From positions 1-64,000 of the forward strand of contig NZ_NXNI01000001.1 in NCBI RefSeq assembly GCF_002494345.1: DNA of 64,000 nt, in the 5' to 3' direction. Below are positions 35,278 to 43,925 of this stretch, one piece after another. The notes below the pieces were generated by a model that saw only the letters and a program-made list of their open reading frames with translations, was not told the DNA's origin and searched no databases. This stretch comes from Natrinema ejinorense (GTDB lineage Archaea; Halobacteriota; Halobacteria; Halobacteriales; Natrialbaceae). How positions within the stretch are numbered: position 1 is the stretch's first letter; each line of letters starts with the position of its first letter. The position numbers were made by a program, and so were the translations under genes.

Positions 35278-36540
35278 GTGGAAGCGACCGCCGTGACCCT
35301 CTCGCTGGCTCGACGGGCCGAGCACTTCCCGGACCGGACGGCAGTCGTCGACATCTCCGAGCAGCGGCTGTACGCCCCGGCGGAGACGGTCCACCAGGAT
35401 CGGATCTCCTACGAGGAGCTGTCGACCATCGCGACGCGGACCGCAGGACGGCTCTCGGCGCGGGATATCGGCCCCGGGGACACCGTCTGTCTCGTCACGC
35501 GAAACCGGGTCGCTGCGCTCGCGGTGTTTTTCGCCTGTCGACGGCTGGGTGTGACGTTCGCGCCGATCTCGCACCTGCTGACGCCGGCGTCCGTCGAGCG
35601 CCCGTTCGACGCCCTCGAGCCGAATCTGGTCGTTTCGGAGCAGGCCCAGCGCGACCTCGTGCGGTCGATCCCCTTCGATCGGTCGGTGACGCTCGAGGAA
35701 CTGTCCGAGAGCGATCGCGACGCCGTCGATTTCGACGAGCAACGCCCGAGTGAGAGCCCGCTCCTCGCGATCCACGGCGAGAGGGGGCGGCCGGTCGCCG
35801 ACTACTCGGCGACGGCCATCGAACGCAACTGCATCACGGGCGTCGTCGCCTGGGGGCTCGCCGCGAACGATGTGGTTTCGCTGCCGACCCCGTTATCGGC
35901 CGTCGACGGTCTCGTCCGCGTCGCGCTGTCGGTGCTGTACGTCGGCGGCACGCTCTTGCTCGATCGGGCGTTCGATCCCGGCGACGCCGTGACCGCGATC
36001 ATCGAGGAGGAGGCGACGCTGTTGCCCGGCCGGGAGCCGTCCCTTCGCGATATCGCGGCCGAATCCGGTTTCGACGCCGCCGCGGAGTCACTCGAGCGGG
36101 CGATCTGTGACGCTCCGGTCAGCGACGACGTGCGCACGGCCTACCGGGATCGTGGCGTGCCGGTCGCGCAGGTCTACGGCCGCCTCGAGTGTCCGACCGC
36201 ACTGAGCCAGGGGTTCGAGACCGAGGCTGATTCGACGGTATCGGACACCGACGATACCGCTGTCGGTCGCCCTGTGCCGGACTGTCGCGTCCGGCTGATC
36301 GACGAGGAAGGGGCGGTCCTCGAAGGCGATGGCGTTGGACGGCTCCAGCTCTCGGGGCCAGTCGTCGCCGACGGCTATCGAACTGCGACCGCCACCGAGG
36401 CGGAACACGGGGACGAGCCAGCCGCCCTCGAGAGTGCCGAGGACGACGAGCGGGGCGACCCCGGTCGGTTCGTCGGCGGCTGGTTCGACACCGGCGAGCG
36501 CTTCCGCAGAGAGTCCAACGGGAACTACTCCCTCCAGTAA
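35278..36540 (+). CDS. AMP-dependent acyl-CoA synthetase-like protein, truncated and degenerate
   Basis: A 420-residue homologue of AMP-forming ligases; full members have about 510-560. The N-terminal region is family-like: FPDRTAVVDISEQ, YEELSTIATRTAGRLSARDI, and GDTVCLVTRNRVAALAVFFA. The phosphate-binding loop, normally TSGTTGxPKG, has decayed to HGERGRPVADYS. The adenine motif is QVYGRLEC in place of YGxTE, and the protein stops just after GWFDTGERFRRESNGNYSL. It therefore lacks the C-terminal lid with the catalytic lysine. An active ligase is unlikely. The start is uncertain: GTG 35278 is preferred because the extension to GTG 35239 has weak codon bias; GTG 35293 is also possible. Confidence 0.72.
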   Translation: MEATAVTLSLARRAEHFPDRTAVVDISEQRLYAPAETVHQDRISYEELSTIATRTAGRLSARDIGPGDTVCLVTRNRVAALAVFFACRRLGVTFAPISHLLTPASVERPFDALEPNLVVSEQAQRDLVRSIPFDRSVTLEELSESDRDAVDFDEQRPSESPLLAIHGERGRPVADYSATAIERNCITGVVAWGLAANDVVSLPTPLSAVDGLVRVALSVLYVGGTLLLDRAFDPGDAVTAIIEEEATLLPGREPSLRDIAAESGFDAAAESLERAICDAPVSDDVRTAYRDRGVPVAQVYGRLECPTALSQGFETEADSTVSDTDDTAVGRPVPDCRVRLIDEEGAVLEGDGVGRLQLSGPVVADGYRTATATEAEHGDEPAALESAEDDERGDPGRFVGGWFDTGERFRRESNGNYSLQ

Positions 36541-36668
36541 CCGCTACAACGCCCGACACGGTGGTCGATGCGCTCCTCGAGAGGCGACTCCGAACCCACT
36601 GTCGTCGGTTTCGGCAACGTCGGCGCTGGGCGGAAGGTCTATTTTCACCGAGTCGCCACTATGGTGCA

Positions 36669-37409
36669 ATGAGTCACCCCCGCATTGCCGTCCTGAACGC
36701 GGCGCATCGGGACGAGAACACGACGCGGAACTTCCGACGGGAACTCGACGCCTCGCTGGCGGAGTTCGACGCCACCGACGGGACGGTCCCGGACGACTTC
36801 GAGTACGACGGCGCCGTCGTCACCGGCTCCCGGTCGTCGGTCTACTGGGACGACGAATGGATGGAGCCGGTCGCGGAGTGGGTCGACGAGGCGATCGATC
36901 GCGGCATTCCCTTCCTCGGGGTCTGTTGGGGCCACCAGCTGCTGGCCGACGTCCTCGGCGGCACCGTCGCGGACATGGACGTCTACGAGGTCGGCTACAG
37001 CGAGATCGAACACACCGGCGACTCGCGGCTGTTCGACGGCATCGACGAGACGTTTCGCTCCTTTACCAGCCACTCCGATGCCGTTACCGACCTCCCGCCC
37101 GGATCCGACCCCCTCGCCGAGAACGATTACTCCAATCACGGCTTCCGCAAGGATCGCGTCTTCGGCGTCCAGTTCCACCCCGAGTACGACAGCAAAACCG
37201 CCCGGGAACTCGTCCACCGCAAGGAACTCTCCGACGAGCGCCGCGAGTCAGTACTCGAGGAGATCACCGAGGAGAACTACCAGGAGGCCTGCGAAGCGAA
37301 ACTCGTCTTCGACAACTTCCTCGAGTTCGTCCGCGAAGTAAAGGCCGAAGACGCCGTAGTCGCGGCTGAGAGCGAGGATTCGGTGGCATCGACCGGTTGT
37401 TCCGACTGA
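36669..37409 (+). CDS. Class I glutamine amidotransferase
   Basis: A 246-residue triad-type glutamine amidotransferase. The nucleophile is Cys86 in FLGVCWGHQLLAD, and the His-Glu pair is in VFGVQFHPEYD near residue 165. It is a stand-alone domain with no synthase partner next to it, like the GuaA-like or gamma-glutamyl-hydrolase-like proteins common in haloarchaea. The acceptor is unknown. The C-terminal tail (about residues 215-246) is helical and ends with Ser/Thr-rich residues. The ATG at 36669 is about 28 bases after a TATA-like tctatttt (36639), so a leaderless mRNA is likely. Confidence 0.88.
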   Translation: MSHPRIAVLNAAHRDENTTRNFRRELDASLAEFDATDGTVPDDFEYDGAVVTGSRSSVYWDDEWMEPVAEWVDEAIDRGIPFLGVCWGHQLLADVLGGTVADMDVYEVGYSEIEHTGDSRLFDGIDETFRSFTSHSDAVTDLPPGSDPLAENDYSNHGFRKDRVFGVQFHPEYDSKTARELVHRKELSDERRESVLEEITEENYQEACEAKLVFDNFLEFVREVKAEDAVVAAESEDSVASTGCSD

Positions 37410-37486
37410 TCGCCTTCCCCTGTCGTTCGTTTTGTGCCCTGTGTTGTAACCGTACCCACTCTGTACGCCGGACTGTCCATATTCTG

Positions 37487-37510
37487 TCTCCAATACAGGA
37501 GAAAAGTATT
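37487..37510 (+). promoter_or_regulatory. Small dyad next to TATA of the toxin-antitoxin pair
   Basis: TCTCC (37487-37491) and GGAGA (37498-37502) form a short dyad with a 6-base centre. It directly precedes an AT-rich aaaagtattt (37502-37511), which is the likely TATA box about 28 bases before the antitoxin ATG. A position touching the TATA box suits autoregulation by an antitoxin-toxin complex; this is inference. Confidence 0.35.
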
Positions 37511-37536
37511 TCCAGTGGAATCCGCTACTACTGCGT

Positions 37537-37815
37537 ATGAGTACGTCGGTCAAAGTCACCGACCGGACGAAGTCCCATCTCGAGGAACTCCAGGCCGAGA
37601 TCCGCCTCGAGACGGGGACGAACGTGACGCAACAGGAATTGCTCGAGAGAATCGTCACCGACACGTACGAATCGAAAGACGAACTGATCGATTCCTTCCG
37701 CGATGATCTCGAGCCGCTCTCCGATGACGAAATCGAACGGTGGTTGTCCGGCAGTTCGGACTGGGGCGTCGAAACGACCGAAGACGAGATCGATGCGGTA
37801 CTGTACGGCGAATGA
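37537..37815 (+). CDS. VapB-like antitoxin
   Basis: A 92-residue acidic protein. The N-terminal part, VKVTDRTKSHLEELQAEIRL, resembles a ribbon-helix-helix DNA-binding module. The C-terminal half (DDLEPLSDDEIERWLSG, then TTEDEIDAVLYG) is the flexible acidic region that usually wraps around the toxin. The stop overlaps the start of a PIN-domain gene by 4 bases, the classical VapBC arrangement. It should neutralise that toxin and repress the operon. Confidence 0.82.
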   Translation: MSTSVKVTDRTKSHLEELQAEIRLETGTNVTQQELLERIVTDTYESKDELIDSFRDDLEPLSDDEIERWLSGSSDWGVETTEDEIDAVLYGE

Positions 37816-38264
37816 GTCTCCTCATCGATACCGGAGTTTTCGTCGCTGTTCAGAACGAACGTGACGAACACCACGACGCAGCGACGAACGCATTGGAAGC
37901 CGCGTTGACCGGTGAGTTCGGTGCACTATATACAAACGATTACGTGTACGACGAAGCGGTGACGCTCACCCGAATGCGGACGGACAGTCACCGTGAAGCA
38001 CGGACTATCGGCGATCGGATCGCCGGACGCGGTCCGTTTCCCGATCGGATCGAGGTGCTGTTCGTCTCCGACGATCGATTCGAACAAACGGTACGCGTTT
38101 TCGAACGCTACGACGACCACCACCTCAGCTTCACAGACGCGAGCCTCGTTGCGCTCGTCGAAAACGGTGATCTCGATGCCGTTCTCAGCTTCGACGACGA
38201 TTTCGACGGCCTCATCGATCGGATCGATCCGACAACGATCAGCGAGGACTATAGTAGTCACTGA
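37812..38264 (+). CDS. PIN-domain ribonuclease toxin (VapC-like) ending in a MITE
   Basis: A 150-residue PIN-domain protein. The acidic metal-binding residues are in place: LLIDTGVFVA (Asp6), NDYVYDEAVT (near 43), HLSFTDASLVAL (Asp near 113) and VLSFDDDFDGL (near 132). VapC toxins cleave tRNA or rRNA (family knowledge). The last codons (TAT AGT AGT CAC TGA) lie inside a palindromic repeat that begins at 38249, so the element now provides the C-terminal Tyr-Ser-Ser-His and the stop. Translation is coupled to the antitoxin by a 4-base overlap. Confidence 0.88.
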   Translation: MSLLIDTGVFVAVQNERDEHHDAATNALEAALTGEFGALYTNDYVYDEAVTLTRMRTDSHREARTIGDRIAGRGPFPDRIEVLFVSDDRFEQTVRVFERYDDHHLSFTDASLVALVENGDLDAVLSFDDDFDGLIDRIDPTTISEDYSSH

Positions 38265-38323
38265 ACACCTGACGCACGACTACGTCGCAATCAGCGTGTA
38301 AATCATTTTAGTGGCCGCTATAG
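38249..38323. repeat. MITE-like palindromic element, fourth copy, overlapping PIN gene end
   Basis: A 75-bp element running from CTATAGTAGTCACTGAA to a mismatched complement ending GCCGCTATAG. Internal blocks GCACGACTACGTCGCAATCAG and GTGTAAATCATTTTAG align with the copy at 21312. It overlaps the last 16 bases of the PIN-domain gene and supplies its stop codon. Confidence 0.82.
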
Positions 38324-38407
38324 CGGTCCGACCGTTCGAATTCTCCCGTTCGATCGATTCAAAACGTGAATCGGATTCATCGGCTACCGGATCGACCGGC
38401 GCACCGA

Positions 38408-40612
38408 TCAGTCGGCTGCGACTTCCACCTTCGCTTCGTCTTCCTTGCCGATGGCCTCGACGATGAGTTCGGCCACGTCGACGATCTCGATCTCGTCCTC
38501 GAAGTCGCCGGTCTTGCGGCCGTCCTCGTACATCGTCATGCACATCGGACAGGCGACGACGAACTTCTCGATCCCGCTGCCGGCGTCGGTATCCTCGAGT
38601 GCTTCTCGGATCCGTTCCTCGCTGGGCTTTGGCTCCTCCTCGAAGTCCATCCAGAGGCCGCCACCGCCGCCGCCACAGCAGAAGGAGTTGCTGCGGTTGC
38701 GGGGCATCTCGTCTAAGGTACAGCCGGTCGCTTTGATGAGTTCGCGCGGGGCCTCGTACTCGTCGTTGTACCGCCCGAGGTGACACGGGTCGTGGTAGGT
38801 GACCGTGTAGTCGAGTTCGGTTCCGCTCAGGTCGAGCTTGCCCTCGTCGACGAGCTCTTCGACGGCCTGCGTCCAGTGGAGCACGTCGATCTCGCCGTCC
38901 TCGTTCCACTGCTCTTCGTACTCGAAGGGCATCATCGGGTCGTCGGCGAACTCGTCGAAGTTGACCTCCGGATACTCGTTTTTGAACGTATTGTAGGAGT
39001 GGGGGTCGGTACAGACGATCTTGTCGAACTCGCAGTCTTCCCACGTTTCGACGTGGTGGCCGGCCAGTTCGACGTAGAGCAGTTCCTCGCCGACGCGGCG
39101 GATGTCGTTGCCGTCGAACTTCTCGTCGTCGAAGAGGATGCCGAAGCTGACGTCGGCCTCCTGCAGAATGGTCGCCAGCGAGCGAGCGACCTGCTTGTTG
39201 CGCTCGTCGTAGCTCGGGAAGTCGCCGACGTACCAGAGGTAGTCGACCTCCTTTTCTCGGGCGTCGGTCACGTCGAACTCGAGTTCGTCGGCCCAGTCGC
39301 CACGATTGCGCGGCGAGTCGCCGAAGGTGTTGCCGTTCTGCATGACGTTCTGGAAGACGTCCTGCATGCTCGAGGAGACGTCGCCCTGATCGGTCTGCTG
39401 GCGGTTGAGCCGGGTGAAGCTCTTGAGGTGTTCGATCTCGACGGGGCAGGCGTCCATACAGGCCATGCAGGCCATACAGGAGTCCATCGTCTCGGAGTTG
39501 ATCACCGAGGTGCCGCCGTCGGCGATGATCGGTTTCTCCTCGCCGCCGGCGTCGAGGTCCTCGCGGTAGGATTTCAGGTCGAGGATGACGTTTCGGGGAT
39601 CGAGCGGTCGGTCGGAAGCCTTGGCGGGACAGACGGAGGAACAACGGCCACACTTGGTACAGGCGTCCTGGTCGAGGATCTCCTTCCAGGTGAAGTCGTC
39701 GATGGATTCGGCGTTGGTCGCGTCCAGATCCGACGGGACGTTGGGTAGACGCTTGCCCGCTTTCTCGTCGCGCGTGACGACGTTCGCGAACGAGGAAATC
39801 ATGTGGAAGGGCTTGGCGTAGGGGATCCACGCGATGAAGAAGAACGCGATCAAGGAGTGGGACCACCACGTGAGCCAGTGGAGCGTCTCGGCGTTGGCTC
39901 CGAGATTGGCGGACGCACTGTACTCGGGGCCGGCAGCCACTGCGGCTTCGGTGGTCGGGAGGCCGATTCCATCGAACAGCGTTGCGAGTCCGTAGCCGAC
40001 GAAGCTCACGATTTCGTGGTTCGGAATCCCGGCGATGTAGATCCGGAGGCCCTCGAGGAGGAAGCCGCCGACGCCGAGCGCGAACAGCGTCCAGATGAAG
40101 AGATCGTCCTCGTTGGAGGTGTGTCGTCCCCAGAGACGGTGGTTGCGCACCCAGTAGCGTCGGTACATCGCCATCCCGATGCCGACGACGAATAGCAGTC
40201 CCAACGCGTCGACCATGAACTGGTAGGCGAGATAGAAGTCTCCGTCCCAGAACGACATATGCAGGATCTTCTGGCCGACATAGAGGTCTGCCCCGAGAAT
40301 CAGTGTCGCGATAAACAGCGTCAGGAATCCCCAGAGGATAAACGAGTGCATCAGCCCGCCGTAGAGATCCCTGTTGAACTGTTTCTCGTTCGAGAGAACG
40401 ATCTTGGTTGCGCTCACGATGCGGTTTTGCAGGTCGTCGATCCGTGGGAAGGAGTCGTCGTCCCCCTTGGCGTAGCGGGCGAACCGCTGGTACGCGCCGT
40501 AGGCGAAGACGAGGACGGCAGTAAACGCGAGGAGGTAAAACACCGCGTATTCGGTGCTGGATATCCCCCAGTACGTTTCCCTCGCCACGTCTGACTGTGC
40601 TAAGGCATCCAT
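38408..40612 (-). CDS. Membrane-bound FeS oxidoreductase, HdrD/EtfD-like
   Basis: A 734-residue protein. The N-terminal third has about six transmembrane helices of the nitrate-reductase-gamma/HdrE type, with several His residues that could ligate haem b. Two 4Fe-4S clusters follow (DACTKCGRCSSVCPAKAS near residue 320 and CMACMACMDACPVE near 385). Then come two CCG-type domains; the second has CHLGR and SFCCGGGGGG near 640. This layout is that of heterodisulfide-reductase-related proteins such as EtfD, which pass electrons from soluble flavoproteins (for example ETF) to the quinone pool. No etfAB genes are nearby. ATG 40612 is chosen as a natural start (MDALAQSDV); an extension to 40696 is unlikely. 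Confidence 0.88.
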   Translation of the reverse strand: MDALAQSDVARETYWGISSTEYAVFYLLAFTAVLVFAYGAYQRFARYAKGDDDSFPRIDDLQNRIVSATKIVLSNEKQFNRDLYGGLMHSFILWGFLTLFIATLILGADLYVGQKILHMSFWDGDFYLAYQFMVDALGLLFVVGIGMAMYRRYWVRNHRLWGRHTSNEDDLFIWTLFALGVGGFLLEGLRIYIAGIPNHEIVSFVGYGLATLFDGIGLPTTEAAVAAGPEYSASANLGANAETLHWLTWWSHSLIAFFFIAWIPYAKPFHMISSFANVVTRDEKAGKRLPNVPSDLDATNAESIDDFTWKEILDQDACTKCGRCSSVCPAKASDRPLDPRNVILDLKSYREDLDAGGEEKPIIADGGTSVINSETMDSCMACMACMDACPVEIEHLKSFTRLNRQQTDQGDVSSSMQDVFQNVMQNGNTFGDSPRNRGDWADELEFDVTDAREKEVDYLWYVGDFPSYDERNKQVARSLATILQEADVSFGILFDDEKFDGNDIRRVGEELLYVELAGHHVETWEDCEFDKIVCTDPHSYNTFKNEYPEVNFDEFADDPMMPFEYEEQWNEDGEIDVLHWTQAVEELVDEGKLDLSGTELDYTVTYHDPCHLGRYNDEYEAPRELIKATGCTLDEMPRNRSNSFCCGGGGGGLWMDFEEEPKPSEERIREALEDTDAGSGIEKFVVACPMCMTMYEDGRKTGDFEDEIEIVDVAELIVEAIGKEDEAKVEVAAD

Positions 40613-40800
40613 GTCCAATGACGTGGGTGGCTGTGACTTAATTCTTGTCACACCGCCCAATTCTCGCCCCGACGCTGTCTGCCGAAAACATTCCATCTAT
40701 TCTTAGTTTGTAATAGATTGACATACAATAGATCTCGACGATAGATCAAAAATAATTGTATAGTTGGAAAGACGAAAACAGGCGGGCGTGGTGGCCGCAC

Positions 40801-41673
40801 TTACAGCGGGACAGCGACGAGGTGAAACAGTCCGAGCCACGCATAGCTTCCGACGACGTACCACTCGACGGCATGCCGGACCGTCGTCGGACTGGCGCGG
40901 TTTCTCCCGAACGAGAGCGTCGCGACCAGCGTTCCGGCGAGCAGCAGTATCGGAAGGACGGTCGACGGCAGTCCCCGGTGAAAGAAGCCGAGCAGAATCG
41001 CTACCGAGACGGTGAGACTCACGGCGATTGTCCCCGCGACTGCCGTTCGCGAGAAATCGCGGCCGAGCGAGGCTATGCCGGCCCGTCGGTCACCATCGCT
41101 GTCGAGATACGCACCGATCGTATCGTGGCAAATGTCCCACAACCAAGTCGCAGCGAAGATCGCCGCCAGTCCTGCCGTGAGTCCACCGTAGACGGTCCAT
41201 CCCATCACGCTGAACATCGAAATACTGGTCACCGTCACGAGCGTCGAGATACCGGTGACGTCCAGACGGTTGAAGACGAGCGGGTCCGCGATCAAGATCA
41301 CGTACAGGAGCGTCGCAGCCACGAGAAACGACTGCCCGACGAGCGCCGCCAGTCCCAGTCCGCCGCCGAGCATCGCAGCGCCCATCCAGAACGCCTGCGT
41401 TTTGGTGACTAACCCTGACGGGATCGGACGGTGTGGTTTCTCGATGGCGTCGGATTCGGCGTCGAAATAGTCGTCGTGAGTGAGGATGCTACCGCGGATG
41501 AGGAGCATACTCGCGAACGCAATCCCTGCGGTGAGGTCGACTCCGGCATCAGGGGCGGTAATCGCCAGAGGGAACCCGAACAGAGCCACGTCGATAGCGA
41601 AGTAGCGGATCGGTGTCACCCGATTGAACGTCACGAACGCGCGGAACGCGTCACTTGTCGACGACGTTGACAT
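40801..41673 (-). CDS. UbiA-family prenyltransferase 1 (DGGGP-synthase-like)
   Basis: A 290-residue membrane protein with about eight helices. Both Asp-rich diphosphate/Mg motifs of UbiA enzymes are visible: HDDYFDAESD near residue 66 and DSDGDRRAGIASLGRDFS near 192. The segment HRPIPSGLVTKTQA after the first motif resembles digeranylgeranylglyceryl-phosphate synthase, so a polyprenyl-transferring lipid enzyme is plausible; the acceptor is unknown. Its start overlaps the upstream phosphoribosyltransferase gene by 23 bases, so the two are translationally coupled. The downstream side is AT-rich with no further gene. Confidence 0.88.
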   Translation of the reverse strand: MSTSSTSDAFRAFVTFNRVTPIRYFAIDVALFGFPLAITAPDAGVDLTAGIAFASMLLIRGSILTHDDYFDAESDAIEKPHRPIPSGLVTKTQAFWMGAAMLGGGLGLAALVGQSFLVAATLLYVILIADPLVFNRLDVTGISTLVTVTSISMFSVMGWTVYGGLTAGLAAIFAATWLWDICHDTIGAYLDSDGDRRAGIASLGRDFSRTAVAGTIAVSLTVSVAILLGFFHRGLPSTVLPILLLAGTLVATLSFGRNRASPTTVRHAVEWYVVGSYAWLGLFHLVAVPL

Positions 41674-42259
41674 TATCTCCCTCGATTTCGATAGCGATCG
41701 ATGTCGTTACGTCGACTCCAGTTTCCTCGGCGACGCGATCGACGCCGTTTTTTCTTGTCTTTTCGACGATACAGTGGGCTTCTTCAACCGTCGCGCCCGC
41801 CTTCTCGACGGCCTCGATCATCGCGATCATCGTCCCACCGGTACTGATCGTATCGTCGACAATCGTGACCGAGTCGCCGGGTTCGATGCCGTTCAGGTAG
41901 AGATTTCCAGAAAAGTACTCGGAATCGATGTCGACCGCCGACTGACGGTCGGCATTTAGATCGTACGTGTACCAGCGAGCGACCGCGAGCGGCAGCGAGT
42001 ACTCTCGCGCGATCAACACCCCGAAGGGTAACCCCTTGTCCTCTTCGACTGCAAGTTTATCGACATCGAACGCCCCTTCCCTCGAAAGCAGCGTTTTCGC
42101 TGCCTCGAGCGTCCGCGGTTGCAGTGCTGGGAGTTGGTCGGTCAACTGATTGACCGTCGTCGCGTGTTCGCCTGAGTGGGTTACCCCGGCGTCCTCGTAG
42201 ATCCCCGCAATTTGCTCCGCAGCCGCTTCTATACTCATTTCGGCGTGTTTTGTTGACAT
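41651..42259 (-). CDS. Phosphoribosyltransferase, purine/orotate type
   Basis: A 202-residue type I phosphoribosyltransferase. The PRPP-binding loop is VTIVDDTISTGGTM near residue 130, with SGNLYLNGIEPGDS before it, as in archaeal Apt/Hpt-like proteins. An N-terminal helical part (SIEAAAEQIAGIYEDAG) precedes the core. It may be a base-salvage enzyme, a regulator of the GfcR/PurR type (though no helix-turn-helix is apparent), or a pathway enzyme. The 23-base overlap with a UbiA prenyltransferase argues for a joint pathway role. ATG 42259 is used; an alternative ATG at 42238 lies 7 codons inside. A 207-base AT-rich region separates it from the divergent P450. Confidence 0.82.
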   Translation of the reverse strand: MSTKHAEMSIEAAAEQIAGIYEDAGVTHSGEHATTVNQLTDQLPALQPRTLEAAKTLLSREGAFDVDKLAVEEDKGLPFGVLIAREYSLPLAVARWYTYDLNADRQSAVDIDSEYFSGNLYLNGIEPGDSVTIVDDTISTGGTMIAMIEAVEKAGATVEEAHCIVEKTRKNGVDRVAEETGVDVTTSIAIEIEGDNVNVVDK

Positions 42260-42466
42260 TACGTTAAGACTTAAACTAGTTTTGATTAAGTATTTTTCTA
42301 TATAATTCTATTAATTTGAATCAATGTATGAGCTTATCGAGATGGTTTGGTCGGCAACTGGTGAGCTGCCATTCCACCGGATCTCCGTCGGTCGTTATAA
42401 TACATAATATAAAATCGAAATAATTATGCAATTATTAGAAGTGGCCTCGATGAGAACTGTGTATCG
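42260..42466. promoter_or_regulatory. AT-rich divergent promoter region (PRTase / P450)
   Basis: A 207-bp intergenic region, strongly AT-rich against the GC-rich genome. It contains long A/T runs such as tatttttctatataattc (42289-42308) and tacataatataaaatcg (about 42401). Several TATA-like boxes face both ways, so exact promoters cannot be assigned. Such composition is common at recently acquired haloarchaeal gene blocks. Confidence 0.55.
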
Positions 42467-43864
42467 ATGAGGAGGTCACACTTGAGGCGAAATACGGAAG
42501 CTGCAGCGAACGTCGCGGAGCGACCGCCTGGACCCGACGGATTACCCGTCATCGGAAGTACCTTGTCGTTCGTCCGTAATCCGCTCGACTTCGTCCGATC
42601 AATCGGTGAGTACGGAGATGTCGTGAGCTACGTGGCATTCGGTCGTGAGTTCGTGGCGATTTCGGATCCCGAACTCGTCGAGACTGTTCTTGTTTCTCGT
42701 GACGATGAGTTCTGGAAGGGGGAATTCGAGAGTAGGTTCGGTGACCTCGTTGCCCCGGACGGCGTCTTCTATGCCGAGGGTAGCGACTGGCGGCGGCAAC
42801 GACGTCTTCTGCAGTCACTGTTCACACCGAAACGGATCGAATCATATGCGGCCGATATGGTCGGCGAAACGGTTCGAATGGTCGAGGGATGGACTGACGG
42901 AACGGTCGTGAACGTTCGGGAGGTGCTATCCACGTTTACCTTGGGTGTGCTGACTCGATCGTTGTTCGATCTCGACCTTAAGGGCGAACGCGCGGACGTA
43001 GTCGTCCGAATGGTGGATGCCCTCGCCGAGTACGTCGACTCGGAGATGCTCGGCCTTCGGTCCGTACTTCCGTCGTGGGTGCCGAGCAAAGCGGAACGGA
43101 AGTTCGATCGAGCGATGGCCGACCTTGACGCTCTCGTCGAATCGCTCGTCCACGAACACCGCGAGTCGGAGGGAGAGAGCGACGATCTGCTGTCGCTGCT
43201 CGCGACGGCCGAATACCCCGACGGCACGACGCCCACACCGAGCGAGGTGTCCGATCAGCTCGTTCAGTTCCTCGTCGCCGGACACGAGACGAGCGCGACC
43301 GCGCTGACTTATACCTGCTGGTTACTCGCCAACGATCCCGAGATGCAGCGTCGACTCGTCCGCGAAATCGAGACCGTCTGTGGTGACCAGAACCCGACGA
43401 TCGATGACCTGGGTTCGCTGACGCTCTCGGAAGCCGTCATCAACGAAGCGATGCGTCTGTACCCGCCGTTTCCCTTCATTCACCGCCAGCCCCACGAACC
43501 GACGACGCTCGGCGGGTATCGAATTCCGCCGGAGTCTACGCTTCAGTTGCCGTTGTCCTCCGTTCATTTGGACGACCGCTGGTGGCACAACGCCGAGTCG
43601 TTTCGCCCGGAGCGGTGGCTCCCTGAGGCAGAGCAGACCGGTGACTGGAACTGCGACAGGCCCGAGTATGCGTACTTCCCGTTCGGCGGCGGACCGCGCC
43701 ACTGTATCGGCATGCGATTCGCCATGACCGAGTTACAACTCTCCCTCGCGGCGATGATTCGTCGAATCGAATTCGAACCCGTTACGGAGACTCTCGATCC
43801 CACGTGGAAGGTTTCCCTTGATCCGGGACCGGTCGAACTTCGGATCCGTACCCGCGACCGGTAG
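42467..43864 (+). CDS. Cytochrome P450
   Basis: A 465-residue soluble P450 monooxygenase. It has the proline-rich start (PPGPDGLPVIGS), the I-helix oxygen-binding motif AGHETSA near residue 270, the ExxR motif in EAMRLYPP near 327, and the haem-binding loop FPFGGGPRHCIG with thiolate Cys413. The closest families I know are haloarchaeal CYP174-type and bacterial fatty-acid or terpene hydroxylases. No dedicated ferredoxin or reductase gene adjoins. It lies between two UbiA prenyltransferase genes and is convergent with the second (61-base gap), so an oxidised isoprenoid is a reasonable product guess. Confidence 0.94.
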   Translation: MRRSHLRRNTEAAANVAERPPGPDGLPVIGSTLSFVRNPLDFVRSIGEYGDVVSYVAFGREFVAISDPELVETVLVSRDDEFWKGEFESRFGDLVAPDGVFYAEGSDWRRQRRLLQSLFTPKRIESYAADMVGETVRMVEGWTDGTVVNVREVLSTFTLGVLTRSLFDLDLKGERADVVVRMVDALAEYVDSEMLGLRSVLPSWVPSKAERKFDRAMADLDALVESLVHEHRESEGESDDLLSLLATAEYPDGTTPTPSEVSDQLVQFLVAGHETSATALTYTCWLLANDPEMQRRLVREIETVCGDQNPTIDDLGSLTLSEAVINEAMRLYPPFPFIHRQPHEPTTLGGYRIPPESTLQLPLSSVHLDDRWWHNAESFRPERWLPEAEQTGDWNCDRPEYAYFPFGGGPRHCIGMRFAMTELQLSLAAMIRRIEFEPVTETLDPTWKVSLDPGPVELRIRTRDR

Positions 43865-43925
43865 CGATCTCGCGATTCGGACCGCTGCCGATCCGGCCGA
43901 AGGCGATTACGGCCGTGCGACGGGA

